A stretch of DNA of 64,000 nt from Algoriphagus ratkowskyi (lineage in GTDB: Bacteria > Bacteroidota > Bacteroidia > Cytophagales > Cyclobacteriaceae), in the NCBI RefSeq assembly GCF_002150505.1, contig NZ_MSSV01000009.1:229899-293898 (forward strand), written 5' to 3'. Shown here piece by piece: positions 17,585 through 25,998 of the stretch; within the stretch, counting starts at the first letter, position 1; each line of letters begins with the position of its first letter. The position numbers and the translations under genes were made by a program. Below the pieces are notes generated by a model that was given only the letters and a program-made list of their open reading frames with translations, made no database searches and was not told the DNA's origin.

Positions 17585-18685
17585 CTAGTTCCTTCTGCCC
17601 TTCCAAGTGAATTTTCCTCTGAATACTCCCCATCCAACTCGCAAGACATAAAAAGGATGCACAAAGGAAGTTTGAAGGAAAGAATAAGGACTGGAAAACC
17701 TACCGAAGCTTTTTAACACCTTTCCCAAACTCAATTTCTCTGCAGCTATTTTCAGCAGCCAAACTAACCCTAAAGCGAGTACACCTTTAACGCCTGATGA
17801 AATCAAATAAAAACTTCCAAGCCAAATTAACTGCGCCAAAAAACCTCCAGCGGCGGATAGGGCGTGAGAGATGGAGAAGTGTGCTTTCCATTTACTTGCC
17901 CAGCGAACGCGCTGATTAATTAAGCTTTGCCAAGTTTGCTCTGCCCTTGTTGTAACCAATATCTGGGAAGAATTTAAATAGACGCAGGCATCTCTCCCAT
18001 ACATTCCAGCTATTTTTTTTAAAAGAAACTCATCGTCTCCTGAGGCAATCTGCCGATTTCCTTCGTACCCATCCACCTGTTCAAATGCAGACTTCCTATA
18101 GGACAAGTTCGCACCACTGCAGATTAAGGGTTCTTTTTTGGCAAAAAAGTAATTTGTAACCAACAAAATACTTGCCCAGTCTAATGATTGAAACACCTCC
18201 AAAAAGGTGTTTTTTACCTCCACTAATACTGCTCCGGCCACGAGCTGGACCTGAGGATCCTGAAATGGATAAACCATTTCTTCAATCCAGGATTCTTTAA
18301 AACTACAGTCCATATCGGTGCACAGAATAATTTCTCCAACCGCCAAATTCACCCCATATTCTATAGAAGCTTTTTTTCCATTTGTTGGGATTTTGAGGAT
18401 TTGAACATTTCTTTCCTCTAAAAAATACTGCTCCAATAGCTGAAAGGACGCATCCTCAGAATGATCATCTATAAGTAGAATCTCAAGATTTGGATAGCTT
18501 AACTTCTTTAGATTTAAGCTCAAATTCAAAGCATTTTCTGCTTCATTACGGAATGGGACAATAAGCGTCACCTCGGGATAAATGGCTTGAACATCAGCCG
18601 AATCCACTTTTTTGTGCCAAAATCGACTCATCCACCAAAGTATTGTGAAGTAACTCAGAGACCAGATGAGGTAAAAACTTAGCAT
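17585..18685 (-). CDS. glycosyltransferase family 2, membrane-bound
   Basis: Second GT2 enzyme of the cluster, 366 residues from the ATG at 18685. The in-frame start 36 bases upstream would overlap divergent ruvC and adds a non-hydrophobic lead, so it is rejected. An N-terminal helix (MLSFYLIWSLSYFTILWW) precedes the GT-A domain, which shows TLIVPFRNEAEN, a DDHSED motif and the metal-binding CTDMDCSF. A QRVRWASKWK motif of QxxRW type follows, then C-terminal helices. It differs clearly from the GT2 at 14.4-15.5 kb, so it probably adds a different sugar. It is the first gene of a leftward five-gene cluster and is divergent from ruvC with only about 20 bases between start codons. Confidence 0.87.
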   Translation of the reverse strand: MLSFYLIWSLSYFTILWWMSRFWHKKVDSADVQAIYPEVTLIVPFRNEAENALNLSLNLKKLSYPNLEILLIDDHSEDASFQLLEQYFLEERNVQILKIPTNGKKASIEYGVNLAVGEIILCTDMDCSFKESWIEEMVYPFQDPQVQLVAGAVLVEVKNTFLEVFQSLDWASILLVTNYFFAKKEPLICSGANLSYRKSAFEQVDGYEGNRQIASGDDEFLLKKIAGMYGRDACVYLNSSQILVTTRAEQTWQSLINQRVRWASKWKAHFSISHALSAAGGFLAQLIWLGSFYLISSGVKGVLALGLVWLLKIAAEKLSLGKVLKSFGRFSSPYSFLQTSFVHPFYVLRVGWGVFRGKFTWKGRRN

Positions 18686-18706
18686 GTTTTGGGCTAACTT
18701 GCGGGG

Positions 18707-19282
18707 GTGAGCAAAGAACAAGAAAAAGCGCCAAACGAAAAAATTATCCTAGGCATTGATCCCGGCACAAACGTCATGGGCTATGCATTGATTTTGACAG
18801 AAGGCAAAAAATACAAGATCCTTCAATATGGTGTGATTCATCTCAAAAAGTATGAAACACATGAATTGAAACTTAAGAAGATTTTTGAGCGGATCACGGG
18901 AATTTTGGAAGAATTCATGCCAGATAGCGTGGCTTTGGAAGCACCTTTTTTTGGTGTAAATGTGCAATCTATGCTCAAGCTCGGTCGAGCTCAAGGTGTA
19001 GCGATGGCGGCAGCGTTGGCGAGAGATATCCCGATCACTGAATATTCTCCTAAGAAAGTGAAGCAGTCCGTCACTGGAAATGGAAACGCATCAAAGGAGC
19101 AAGTTGCCGCAATGCTTCAAACACTTTTTTCGCTCACTGAGCTACCCAAAATGTTGGATGCTACAGATGCATTGGCTGTCGCGCTTTGTCATCATTTTCA
19201 CGATGGAAGGTTACAGACAAAAGGAAGAAATGCAGGTTGGAAATCATTTATCGAAGATAACCCAGACCGGCTGAAGAAATAA
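18707..19282 (+). CDS. ruvC: Holliday junction resolvase RuvC
   Basis: Structure-specific endonuclease that cleaves Holliday junctions with RuvAB. Acidic catalytic residues are visible: Asp18 in LGIDPGTN, Glu in VALEAPFFG and the Asp pair in DATDALAVALCHH. Length of 191 residues is normal with a slightly extended N-terminus. The start is GTG at 18707. A later start would cut into the first beta-strand. Divergent from the GT2 gene and followed by a good terminator. Confidence 0.95.
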   Translation: MSKEQEKAPNEKIILGIDPGTNVMGYALILTEGKKYKILQYGVIHLKKYETHELKLKKIFERITGILEEFMPDSVALEAPFFGVNVQSMLKLGRAQGVAMAAALARDIPITEYSPKKVKQSVTGNGNASKEQVAAMLQTLFSLTELPKMLDATDALAVALCHHFHDGRLQTKGRNAGWKSFIEDNPDRLKK

Positions 19283-19321
19283 TAACACAGTGAATTGTAA
19301 TGTTGGTAAGTAGTAAAAAGT

Positions 19322-19347
19322 AAAACCCGGCGCTAACCGGGTTTTTA
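19322..19347 (+). terminator. terminator of ruvC
   Basis: AAAACCCGG-CGCTAA-CCGGGTTTTT stem-loop 40 bases after the ruvC stop codon. Confidence 0.8.
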
Positions 19348-19404
19348 AGTATTTCTATATAATGTATATCCAAAATTGCCACTTTCAGATTGAAGCCACT
19401 TCCG

Positions 19405-19495
19405 TCTTCTGTCTCCCATCTTCCGTCTTCTGTCTCCTGTCTCCTGTCTCCTGTCTTCTGTCTCCCATCTTCCGTCTTCTGTCTCCTGTCTTCCA
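19405..19495. repeat. heptanucleotide tandem repeat (13 units of TCTYCYR)
   Basis: Thirteen consecutive heptamers in perfect register, only a few variants (TCTTCTG, TCTCCTG, TCTCCCA, TCTTCCG, TCTTCCA). A higher-order block TCTTCTG-TCTCCCA-TCTTCCG occurs twice. Lies between ruvC and a beta-barrel gene. One frame on the minus strand is open through it (RQKTED-like peptide) but is only a by-product of the 7-base period. Confidence 0.9.
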
Positions 19496-19537
19496 GCTTC
19501 AAAAGCTAAATGACTACTTGTAAAATTTCGAAATCAC

Positions 19538-20092
19538 CTAGAAATCATACCCTATTGAAATCTTCAACACATTGTTTTTAACGTTCTGATTGTAATAATT
19601 CACGCTCTGAAATCCTAAATCATAGCTTAGCTGAGCATTCAATCCGAGCGGTAAATTAGCTCCAACACCTATTACACCCCCGATATCATAGCCCTTGACA
19701 GGCTCTGTACTGGTATCAGTATCACCATTCAAAAACTCTAATTTTCTCGATACTAAGACCGACCCTTGTGGACCAGCGAAAACATTCAGAAATGGAAGGA
19801 AATTCACACGAAGCAATACCGGAAGATCTATATAGTTCAGTCGATCGTTTTTGACCCCACCATCATTCACTGAAGCGATTCGCTCGTGCCCTTTTTGAGA
19901 ATATTGAAGTCCCGGTTCTATGGAAATAAATCCCAAGTCTTTTTTATAATATGCTCCAACATGAAACCCTGCAATAGCATCGGAATCAAAATCAGTGAAA
20001 TTTGCGCTGCTGAAGCCTGCACGAACGCCAACTTGTGCCTGAGCAGTACCAAAGAACCCAAGTGCGAATACTAAAAGCAAAAGTTTTTTCAT
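19538..20092 (-). CDS. outer membrane beta-barrel protein, PorT family
   Basis: Exported small beta-barrel of 184 residues. Signal peptide MKKLLLLVFALGFFGTAQA, then alternating hydrophobic/polar strands ending in a C-terminal aromatic (KISIGYDF). PorT-type features are the repeated segments VGVRAGFSSANF, FISIEPGLQYSQKG and DLPVLLRVNFLPFLNVFAGP. Family members in Bacteroidota are abundant outer-membrane proteins, mostly without known function. A paralogue with the same domain order lies at 50.9-51.5 kb. Confidence 0.88.
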   Translation of the reverse strand: MKKLLLLVFALGFFGTAQAQVGVRAGFSSANFTDFDSDAIAGFHVGAYYKKDLGFISIEPGLQYSQKGHERIASVNDGGVKNDRLNYIDLPVLLRVNFLPFLNVFAGPQGSVLVSRKLEFLNGDTDTSTEPVKGYDIGGVIGVGANLPLGLNAQLSYDLGFQSVNYYNQNVKNNVLKISIGYDF

Positions 20093-20271
20093 TATATATT
20101 AATTAGTTAGTAAGTAAAGTTCTGGTTGATAACTATGATTAAAAGCATAACTTCTTAGATATTTCTTCAATTAAGAGGTGTATTAATCTGCTTCTTTTTA
20201 AATTAACTGCGCAAATTTAAGTCTTCAAAAATTATTTCTACTCAGCCACCACGACTTTTAGCAACTACCAA

Positions 20272-20835
20272 ATGGAAAATTTCTTAAGCCTATTCAGCAA
20301 ATTCCCTACCATAAGCGATGAGGCCAAAGCTGCATTTGCAAGTCATTTAGTTGAATTTGAGGTAGAAAAAGGCTTTTTACTCGAAAAAGAGGGGCAAATA
20401 AGTCGCTATCTATACTTTGTAATACAAGGATCCGCTAGAAGCTATTACATCAGAGAAAATCGGGATATCACAGTTTCTTTCACGCTGGACGAAGAATTTG
20501 TCACCGCTATGCATTCTTTTATTACCCGGAAACCTTCCTATGAAAACATTGAAACAATGGAGAAAAGCAAGGTTTTTAAAATTTCCTATGACAATCTTCA
20601 AGCTTGCTTTCTCGAACACCCTGAACTCGAACGAGCTTATAGAATGATTTTGGAACAATACTATATCGTCTTAGAAGAGCATCAGATATTCAACAAATTC
20701 AAAACTGCTAAGGAAAGATACCTCGAATTGATGCAATACCGACCAAAAGTCATTCACAGGGCTTCTGTAGGCCAAATTGCTTCTTTCCTCGACATGACTA
20801 TAGAGACACTTAGCAGAATTAGAGCAAAGATTTAA
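20272..20835 (+). CDS. Crp/Fnr family transcriptional regulator
   Basis: One-component regulator of 187 residues. The N-terminal cyclic-nucleotide-binding-like beta-roll (about 1-120) contains GFLLEKEGQISRYLYFVIQG. A dimerisation helix follows, and a short C-terminal HTH (VGQIASFLDMTIETLSRIR) ends at the recognition helix. The canonical cAMP-binding Arg-Ser pair is not evident, so the ligand may differ or be absent. Divergent from the PorT-type gene, which could be a target. Family members of this type are common single-gene regulators in Bacteroidota. Confidence 0.88.
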   Translation: MENFLSLFSKFPTISDEAKAAFASHLVEFEVEKGFLLEKEGQISRYLYFVIQGSARSYYIRENRDITVSFTLDEEFVTAMHSFITRKPSYENIETMEKSKVFKISYDNLQACFLEHPELERAYRMILEQYYIVLEEHQIFNKFKTAKERYLELMQYRPKVIHRASVGQIASFLDMTIETLSRIRAKI

Positions 20836-20979
20836 TTCTTAGTAAGCCGTGCTAACAAGAAATCAACTCTACGTAAGCTTAATCATAGATTAACTGCCAC
20901 TCCCTTTAAACTGATCTTCTTTGTAAGCGAATAGCACATTGAAAATTGTCAAGGAACCATAGGCTCATGTGATGTATTG

Positions 20980-21366
20980 CTAGAGATGCACTCGATCCTC
21001 GTCGTCAAGCTTTGGATGATTGCTGATGTTTTGTTCTAGTACTCTCAGTTTTTCGCGCACCATCACGATCTTATGGAAAAATGCTGACATCGGAATTTTT
21101 TTGGGCTGAAGTGATTCATCATTAGGTTCAAAAACCACTTTACCACCTATCCATTTACTACCCAAAAGCACAATTGGTGCTCGCTCGGAAGTTTGCATCA
21201 GCGCTTCTCGTATGGCCTTTTCCACGTCCTTCATTGTGAGTATGGGGAAGTCAGGAGCCTTAGCTTCCTTCACCGTAAATCCTTCATAATCTCTCGCAAG
21301 GATCTTGACTTCTTCGCTGGAATAAAAATAAATTTTGTAATACGTGTCATCCAGAGATAGAATCAT
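20980..21366 (-). CDS. conserved-looking hypothetical protein, 128 aa
   Basis: Soluble protein with no recognised domain. It starts with a beta-rich half (YYKIYFYSSEEVKILARDYEGF). A mixed middle follows (VLLGSKWIGGKVVF), then a helical C-terminus that looks like a coiled coil (FFHKIVMVREKLRVLEQNI). No signal peptide or membrane segment. Codon usage resembles neighbouring genes, supporting a real gene. Flanked by a Crp-like regulator and a single-TM protein, giving no functional hint. Confidence 0.7.
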   Translation of the reverse strand: MILSLDDTYYKIYFYSSEEVKILARDYEGFTVKEAKAPDFPILTMKDVEKAIREALMQTSERAPIVLLGSKWIGGKVVFEPNDESLQPKKIPMSAFFHKIVMVREKLRVLEQNISNHPKLDDEDRVHL

Positions 21367-21504
21367 TCCAGTCCCAAACTTTGGGTGTGCTAATTTGCTC
21401 CCCGGAGTCAGCTCACTCGCATGTTTTATTCTTAGAATAATTTATGAAACCTAAAATAAGGAATTTTGACATACCTGATTTAATGGCGTAACTCAAACTT
21501 AAAG

Positions 21505-21530
21505 AAAACGGGAGGTTTTTGACCTCCCGT
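21505..21530 (-). terminator. terminator of the single-TM hypothetical gene
   Basis: CGGGAGGT / ACCTCCCG stem, five-base loop, with a T-rich tail on the minus strand. It begins seven bases beyond the stop codon of the leftward gene. Confidence 0.75.
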
Positions 21531-21536
21531 CGCTAC

Positions 21537-22025
21537 TTAATTTCTCAATTCATTTATTTTCTTCGACCAAGTTTGAGCTAGCTCCCACTCGTTCACCAAA
21601 TAATCACTTAGGTCCTCGTTATATATTTCAACTTCGAAAGGCCGAATGTGTTCGTTAAACTGGTCCAGCACCAAAGTCACTTTGTTGATTATTTGAATTT
21701 TCTCTTTGCCTTTATTTATTTCCCGAAAAGTTCTGATTGGCTTACAAAGCCGCACTTGACTTAAATCTATTTTTTGAACCTTCGTCTCAGTCTCCTGTCT
21801 ATTTAAGAAAAGTAGCTGCTTATTTTCTTGATCCAAACCTATACAATACGATTCTCGCCAGGTTTCAAAGTCACGTGCTTTAAGATGGCTAGCGTCACCT
21901 TCAGACTTGAGTTGTTCCTTCAGCAGATTGCCTTTATTCTTTTGTTTAGAATGATTGATAAGTAATGGAAGACAAACCATTGTGATCAAAAGGATCGATA
22001 TAATTACTAATGTTAGTTCATTCAT
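21537..22025 (-). CDS. single-TM hypothetical protein
   Basis: 162 residues: an N-terminal transmembrane helix (LTLVIISILLITMVCLPLLI), a short basic Lys-rich segment, then a soluble beta-rich domain of about 120 residues (DLSQVRLCKPIRTFREI, IINKVTLVLDQFNEHIRPFEVEIY). The topology suggests the domain stays on the cytoplasmic side. I cannot assign a family. It looks like the PH-like or YcxB-like proteins that anchor a small beta-barrel at the membrane, but no diagnostic motif is present. Confidence 0.65.
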   Translation of the reverse strand: MNELTLVIISILLITMVCLPLLINHSKQKNKGNLLKEQLKSEGDASHLKARDFETWRESYCIGLDQENKQLLFLNRQETETKVQKIDLSQVRLCKPIRTFREINKGKEKIQIINKVTLVLDQFNEHIRPFEVEIYNEDLSDYLVNEWELAQTWSKKINELRN

Positions 22026-22116
22026 TATTTTCTAGTTAGATAAAATGGAATTTTAGTCCTGCCTGACATAATTAGTCAGGAGGAATAAGCAATGTCACGT
22101 AGAATTGCGCTCCGTT

Positions 22117-22491
22117 TTACCAGAAATAATGGAAAGGGAAAATGATCTTTGAAGTGGTGAGCGCACCTGGAATAGGTGAAGTTGAAAAAGCCCTATTTAT
22201 CGTTTCTTCGTTAGAAAATATAAATAGAAATTTATTTATGGATGAAAAAAGTACTGGCCAATGTCCTGTTACGGACCACAAATGCTCCTGAGAAACTTCT
22301 CTTGAACTATTCCAATCAGGTCTGACACTCTGGTGAAAATCAAAGAAATTTGCTTCCCCATTAGCAACACTAGTAAGATTTCTGCCACCAAATTCATCTA
22401 CAACTACCGGCTCTCCAAATCCTGCTGTTGGCATAACCACCCACAGGAATAGGTAATAAAAAAGGTATAAAAGAGAATTAAGTTTCTTCAT
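22117..22491 (-). CDS. small secreted hypothetical protein
   Basis: 124 residues with a hydrophobic N-terminus (LLYLFYYLFLWVVMPTAGF) that would serve as signal peptide or anchor. A soluble part contains DFHQSVRPDWNSSREVSQEHLW and NEETINRAFSTSP. No cysteines after the leader and no recognised domain. Lies between a leftward single-TM gene and a rightward antiporter. Its coding potential is plausible but weaker than its neighbours. Confidence 0.5.
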   Translation of the reverse strand: MKKLNSLLYLFYYLFLWVVMPTAGFGEPVVVDEFGGRNLTSVANGEANFFDFHQSVRPDWNSSREVSQEHLWSVTGHWPVLFSSINKFLFIFSNEETINRAFSTSPIPGALTTSKIIFPFHYFW

Positions 22492-22580
22492 TTTTTTTAC
22501 GTAAGGCGACCCTTCGTATAGTTATCTCGCACAAAAGTAAGCTAATCTCATTAGTTTTGATCTAATACCAATATACATCA

Positions 22581-24041
22581 ATGTCTCTCACCGCCGAAAA
22601 TATCCTTTTAATCAGTTCTCTCTTACTTTTAGCAGGTGTACTAGCTAGCAAAACTGCAGGCAAGACAGGCATCCCAATGCTCTTAATATTCCTTGGAATA
22701 GGAATGTTGGCGGGATCAGATGGAATCGGTGGGATCAGATTTGACAATCCAGACGTCGCTCAGTTTCTCGGAATCATTGCCCTGACCTATATTCTATACT
22801 CTGGTGGTATAGATACCAAATGGCCTAGTATTAAACCTGTTCTTAGGCAGGGAATTATGCTCTCTACGGTAGGTGTATTGCTTACTAGTTTATCTCTTGG
22901 TGGTTTTGTTTATATGATTTCAGAGCTCACTTTTCTTGAAAGTTTACTTCTTGGCTCTATAGTATCCTCCACCGATGCTGCTGCTGTCTTTTCTGTTTTG
23001 AGGGCAAAAAGCATAGGTTTGAAAGGAAATATCAGGCCACTGCTGGAGCTAGAAAGCGGCAGTAATGATCCTATGGCTTATTTCCTTACCATATCAATAC
23101 TAGGACTTGTCACGCTACAGACTGGATCTATCTGGGAAATTGTCTCGCTATTTTTTATTCAGATGATCGTTGGAGGCTTGTTGGGATGGTTATTTGGAAC
23201 GGTTACAGTCATATTGACGAATAAAGTGAACCTGGATTTCGAAGGATTATATCCCGTAATGCTACTCGCTTTGGTCCTCATCACATATACTACAGCAGAT
23301 CTGCTTAATGGTAATGGTTTTCTAGCAGTTTACATCAGTGCAATCACAGTAGGTAATGCCAATATGGCTCACAAAAAGAGTCTTATGAAGTTTTTTGATG
23401 GTGTCGCATGGCTTATGCAGGTAGTCATGTTTATCACCTTGGGCTTACTGGTATTCCCTAAACAACTCGTCCCAGTCTCGGGAATAGCCATATTGGCCGC
23501 TCTCTTTTTGATTTTTGTGGCGCGACCTCTTGGCGTTTTTATTTCGTTGTCATTTTTTAAATTTAAGCTTCGCGAAAAGGCATTCATTTCCTGGGTTGGG
23601 CTGAGAGGAGCTGTTCCAATTGTATTTGCAACCTTTCCTCTAATAGCGGGCATAGAAATGTCATCCACCATTTTTCACATAGTATTCTTCATTGTACTGA
23701 CCTCTGTTGCTATTCAGGCGACTACTTTGCCTTTGGCTGCAAGACTTTTACATCTTTCCCTCCCTGCTTCCTTAAAAAAGCGTTCTATGCTTGATCTAGA
23801 ACTTTCTGAAGATTTTAAAAATGCGATTCTTGAAATCCAACTTCCTAAAGACAGCCCGATTTCGGGGAAGAGAATTTTAGAACTTGGTTTTCCAAGCACC
23901 AGCTTAATTGTACTAGTAAAAAGAAGTGGCAAATTCATCACTCCGAATGGTCAGACAACGCTCGAAGATGAGGACGAGCTTATGATCATGATGGAAAATG
24001 ACCAGGAAGAAAAACAAATTAAAAACCTACTTCAGGTATAA
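22581..24041 (+). CDS. K+/H+ antiporter, NhaP2/CvrA-type, with C-terminal RCK_C domain
   Basis: Cation:proton antiporter of the CPA family exchanging K+ (or Na+) for H+. About twelve to thirteen transmembrane segments span residues 5-400. Key antiporter residues are visible in SSTDAAAVFSVL and LELESGSNDPMAYFLT (Asp pair). WVGLRGAVPIVFATFP is the signature of the NhaP branch. A soluble C-terminal TrkA_C/RCK_C domain (about 410-486, PISGKRILELGFPSTSLIVL) fits nucleotide or ion gating, as in NhaP2. Complete with no lesion. Confidence 0.92.
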   Translation: MSLTAENILLISSLLLLAGVLASKTAGKTGIPMLLIFLGIGMLAGSDGIGGIRFDNPDVAQFLGIIALTYILYSGGIDTKWPSIKPVLRQGIMLSTVGVLLTSLSLGGFVYMISELTFLESLLLGSIVSSTDAAAVFSVLRAKSIGLKGNIRPLLELESGSNDPMAYFLTISILGLVTLQTGSIWEIVSLFFIQMIVGGLLGWLFGTVTVILTNKVNLDFEGLYPVMLLALVLITYTTADLLNGNGFLAVYISAITVGNANMAHKKSLMKFFDGVAWLMQVVMFITLGLLVFPKQLVPVSGIAILAALFLIFVARPLGVFISLSFFKFKLREKAFISWVGLRGAVPIVFATFPLIAGIEMSSTIFHIVFFIVLTSVAIQATTLPLAARLLHLSLPASLKKRSMLDLELSEDFKNAILEIQLPKDSPISGKRILELGFPSTSLIVLVKRSGKFITPNGQTTLEDEDELMIMMENDQEEKQIKNLLQV

Positions 24042-24409
24042 TTAGTGATGATACTCTTGATCGGGAGTATTCTATTGGTGATGATTCCCTAGATTGGCAG
24101 GATACTCCATTTGTGCTTGCTTTTCTTCTACTCTTTGATCTGATACTACTGTGGCAATACAGAGATTTTTTCATACCACTTATCAACGAAGGATAATGTC
24201 GATTTGACATCAAAACCCAAGTAGCTCGAACTAGAAATGGGCACTTAATCTAGCTTGTAGGTCTCGGACTTCAGTTTCTTTCTATCCAAGTATCTTATTG
24301 GAATTGGTCGGCAGCATATCTCATAGTCGAGTTTGGATTGGTCTTGACGGGGTTGAGCTTTGGAGTGGATCGCCAGAGACCTGCGAATATTGAATTAAGA
24401 ATTCCTTAA
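24041..24409 (+). pseudogene. possible decayed membrane-protein gene
   Basis: No intact gene. Two open stretches in different frames look coding. One spans 24041-24196 (DTPFVLAFLLLFDLILLWQY) and one spans 24257-24409 (SAAYLIVEFGLVLTGLSFG then VDRQRP). Both read like transmembrane helices with polar ends. Stops lie between them and there is no start codon for either. A broken small membrane protein is the simplest reading. Chance hydrophobic reading in AT-rich DNA is the alternative. Confidence 0.25.
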
Positions 24410-24479
24410 CATGACTTCTTGTGATATGCGAACTTTTAGTATCTTCTTTATTCTTTCAAATTCTCTAAACATCCCATCG

Positions 24480-25850
24480 ATGAAAGTTTTTACAAAGTTC
24501 AACTGTCTCTTCGCCCTATTTTTCTTAGCGACTTCATTTAATCTTATAGCCCAAACTTTTCTACCTACAACTTTTCCTGATCGTATAATTTTAACATGGT
24601 CGGATGATCCTATGACTACACAGTCTGTCACTTGGAGAACATCTGCAGAGGTAATGGATTCTAAGGCACAATTCATCCTAGCACCAAATACTCCAATTTA
24701 CTTGGAGGAGGTACAGACTTTTGATGCCAAGACTGAATTCCTTGACGTTGACAGTGTACAGGCAAACTATCACTCTGTTACTTTTCAAAACCTAAAGCCT
24801 GCCACTACTTATGCATACCGCGTGGGTAAAGAGGAAACTTGGAGCGAATGGCATCAATTCACCACCGCTCCTGAAAAGGGTGCTCCTTTCTCCTTCGTTT
24901 ATTTTGGAGATGCACAAAACAACTTGAAATCGCAGTGGTCTAGAATTATCCGCCAAGCATATTCTAATCTACCTAAAGCAGCCTTTATGCTACATGCAGG
25001 TGATTTGATCAATAGTACACAGGATGATTCCGAATGGGGTGAGTGGAATTATGCAGGATCATTTATCAATGCCATGATTCCGAGCATTGCTACTCCTGGC
25101 AACCATGAATATGACCGTGAAGAAGGTGGCACCTTGGTCCTCGACTATCACTGGAAAAAGCAATTCACATTTCCTGAAAATGGACCGAAAGAGTTTGAAG
25201 AAACTGTTTACTATACTGACTATTCGGACATGAGACTGATTTCTCTCAACTCTCAAGAGATAGTTTCAGACGAAAATTCCATGGCTATTCAAAAAGATTG
25301 GCTAGAAAAAGTATTGTCAGAAAACACTCAAAAGTGGACAATTATTACTTTTCATCATCCGATATATTCTTCCGGAACTGGCCGAGACAACCAAGAGTTT
25401 CGCGAAGCTTTCAAGCCCATTTTTGAAAAATACAAAGTTGACCTTGTACTTCAGGGTCATGACCATTCCTATGGTCGAGGAAGAAATCTTCCTTCTGGAG
25501 TTGCAAATCAAGATGAAGCAGCTCAAGGACCCGTATATGTCGTGTCTGTCTCTGGACCAAAAATGTATAACCTCACATTTGACAAGTGGATGGATCGCGC
25601 AGCATCCAACACGCAGCTTTACCAGCTGATCAGCATAGAAGGCAACAGCTTAAATTATGGAGCTTACACTGCTACGGGGGAATTATATGATGCTTTTGAA
25701 CTGATCAAAGACGAAGGAAAGCCTAAAGAATTTATTGATAGAGCTGATAAAGCTATACAAGAAGCGATTGAGTTAACACCTGGATCAGATAAAAAAATGA
25801 CGGCTGAGGAAATGGCGGAATACATGCGAACATATAAAAAAGATAATTAG
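24480..25850 (+). CDS. secreted metallophosphoesterase with purple acid phosphatase-like N-domain
   Basis: Exported phosphomonoesterase. The ATG at 24480 is used because it is followed by a typical signal peptide (MKVFTKFNCLFALFFLATSF, cleavage after IAQ). An upstream in-frame start adds 23 residues with no signal. Residues about 30-125 form a fibronectin-type purple acid phosphatase N-domain (ILTWSDDPMTTQSVTWRT). The calcineurin-like core shows all metal motifs: YFGDAQ, HAGDLI, GNHEYD, FHHPIYSSG and QGHDHSYGR. Length is 456 residues. Likely scavenges phosphate from organic esters in the periplasm or outside. No Pho-type neighbour. Confidence 0.92.
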   Translation: MKVFTKFNCLFALFFLATSFNLIAQTFLPTTFPDRIILTWSDDPMTTQSVTWRTSAEVMDSKAQFILAPNTPIYLEEVQTFDAKTEFLDVDSVQANYHSVTFQNLKPATTYAYRVGKEETWSEWHQFTTAPEKGAPFSFVYFGDAQNNLKSQWSRIIRQAYSNLPKAAFMLHAGDLINSTQDDSEWGEWNYAGSFINAMIPSIATPGNHEYDREEGGTLVLDYHWKKQFTFPENGPKEFEETVYYTDYSDMRLISLNSQEIVSDENSMAIQKDWLEKVLSENTQKWTIITFHHPIYSSGTGRDNQEFREAFKPIFEKYKVDLVLQGHDHSYGRGRNLPSGVANQDEAAQGPVYVVSVSGPKMYNLTFDKWMDRAASNTQLYQLISIEGNSLNYGAYTATGELYDAFELIKDEGKPKEFIDRADKAIQEAIELTPGSDKKMTAEEMAEYMRTYKKDN

Positions 25851-25998
25851 GAAACTTTTCAAAAAACAATTTCACTAATATCAAGTTTTAAATATTGCGT
25901 TATACCCCCTATTTTGGCTTGTTTCTTGACAGATAAGTAGGTAGAATAAAAAGACCTCAAAATTCCACTGCTAAAAGGCTTAACCTATTAAAACTTTT

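Noticed and set aside
19248..19502. Open frame on the minus strand across the heptamer repeat
   Set aside because: The frame exists only because the 7-base repeat lacks stops in that frame. The peptide is a low-complexity RQKTED pattern and overlaps the ruvC end and terminator.
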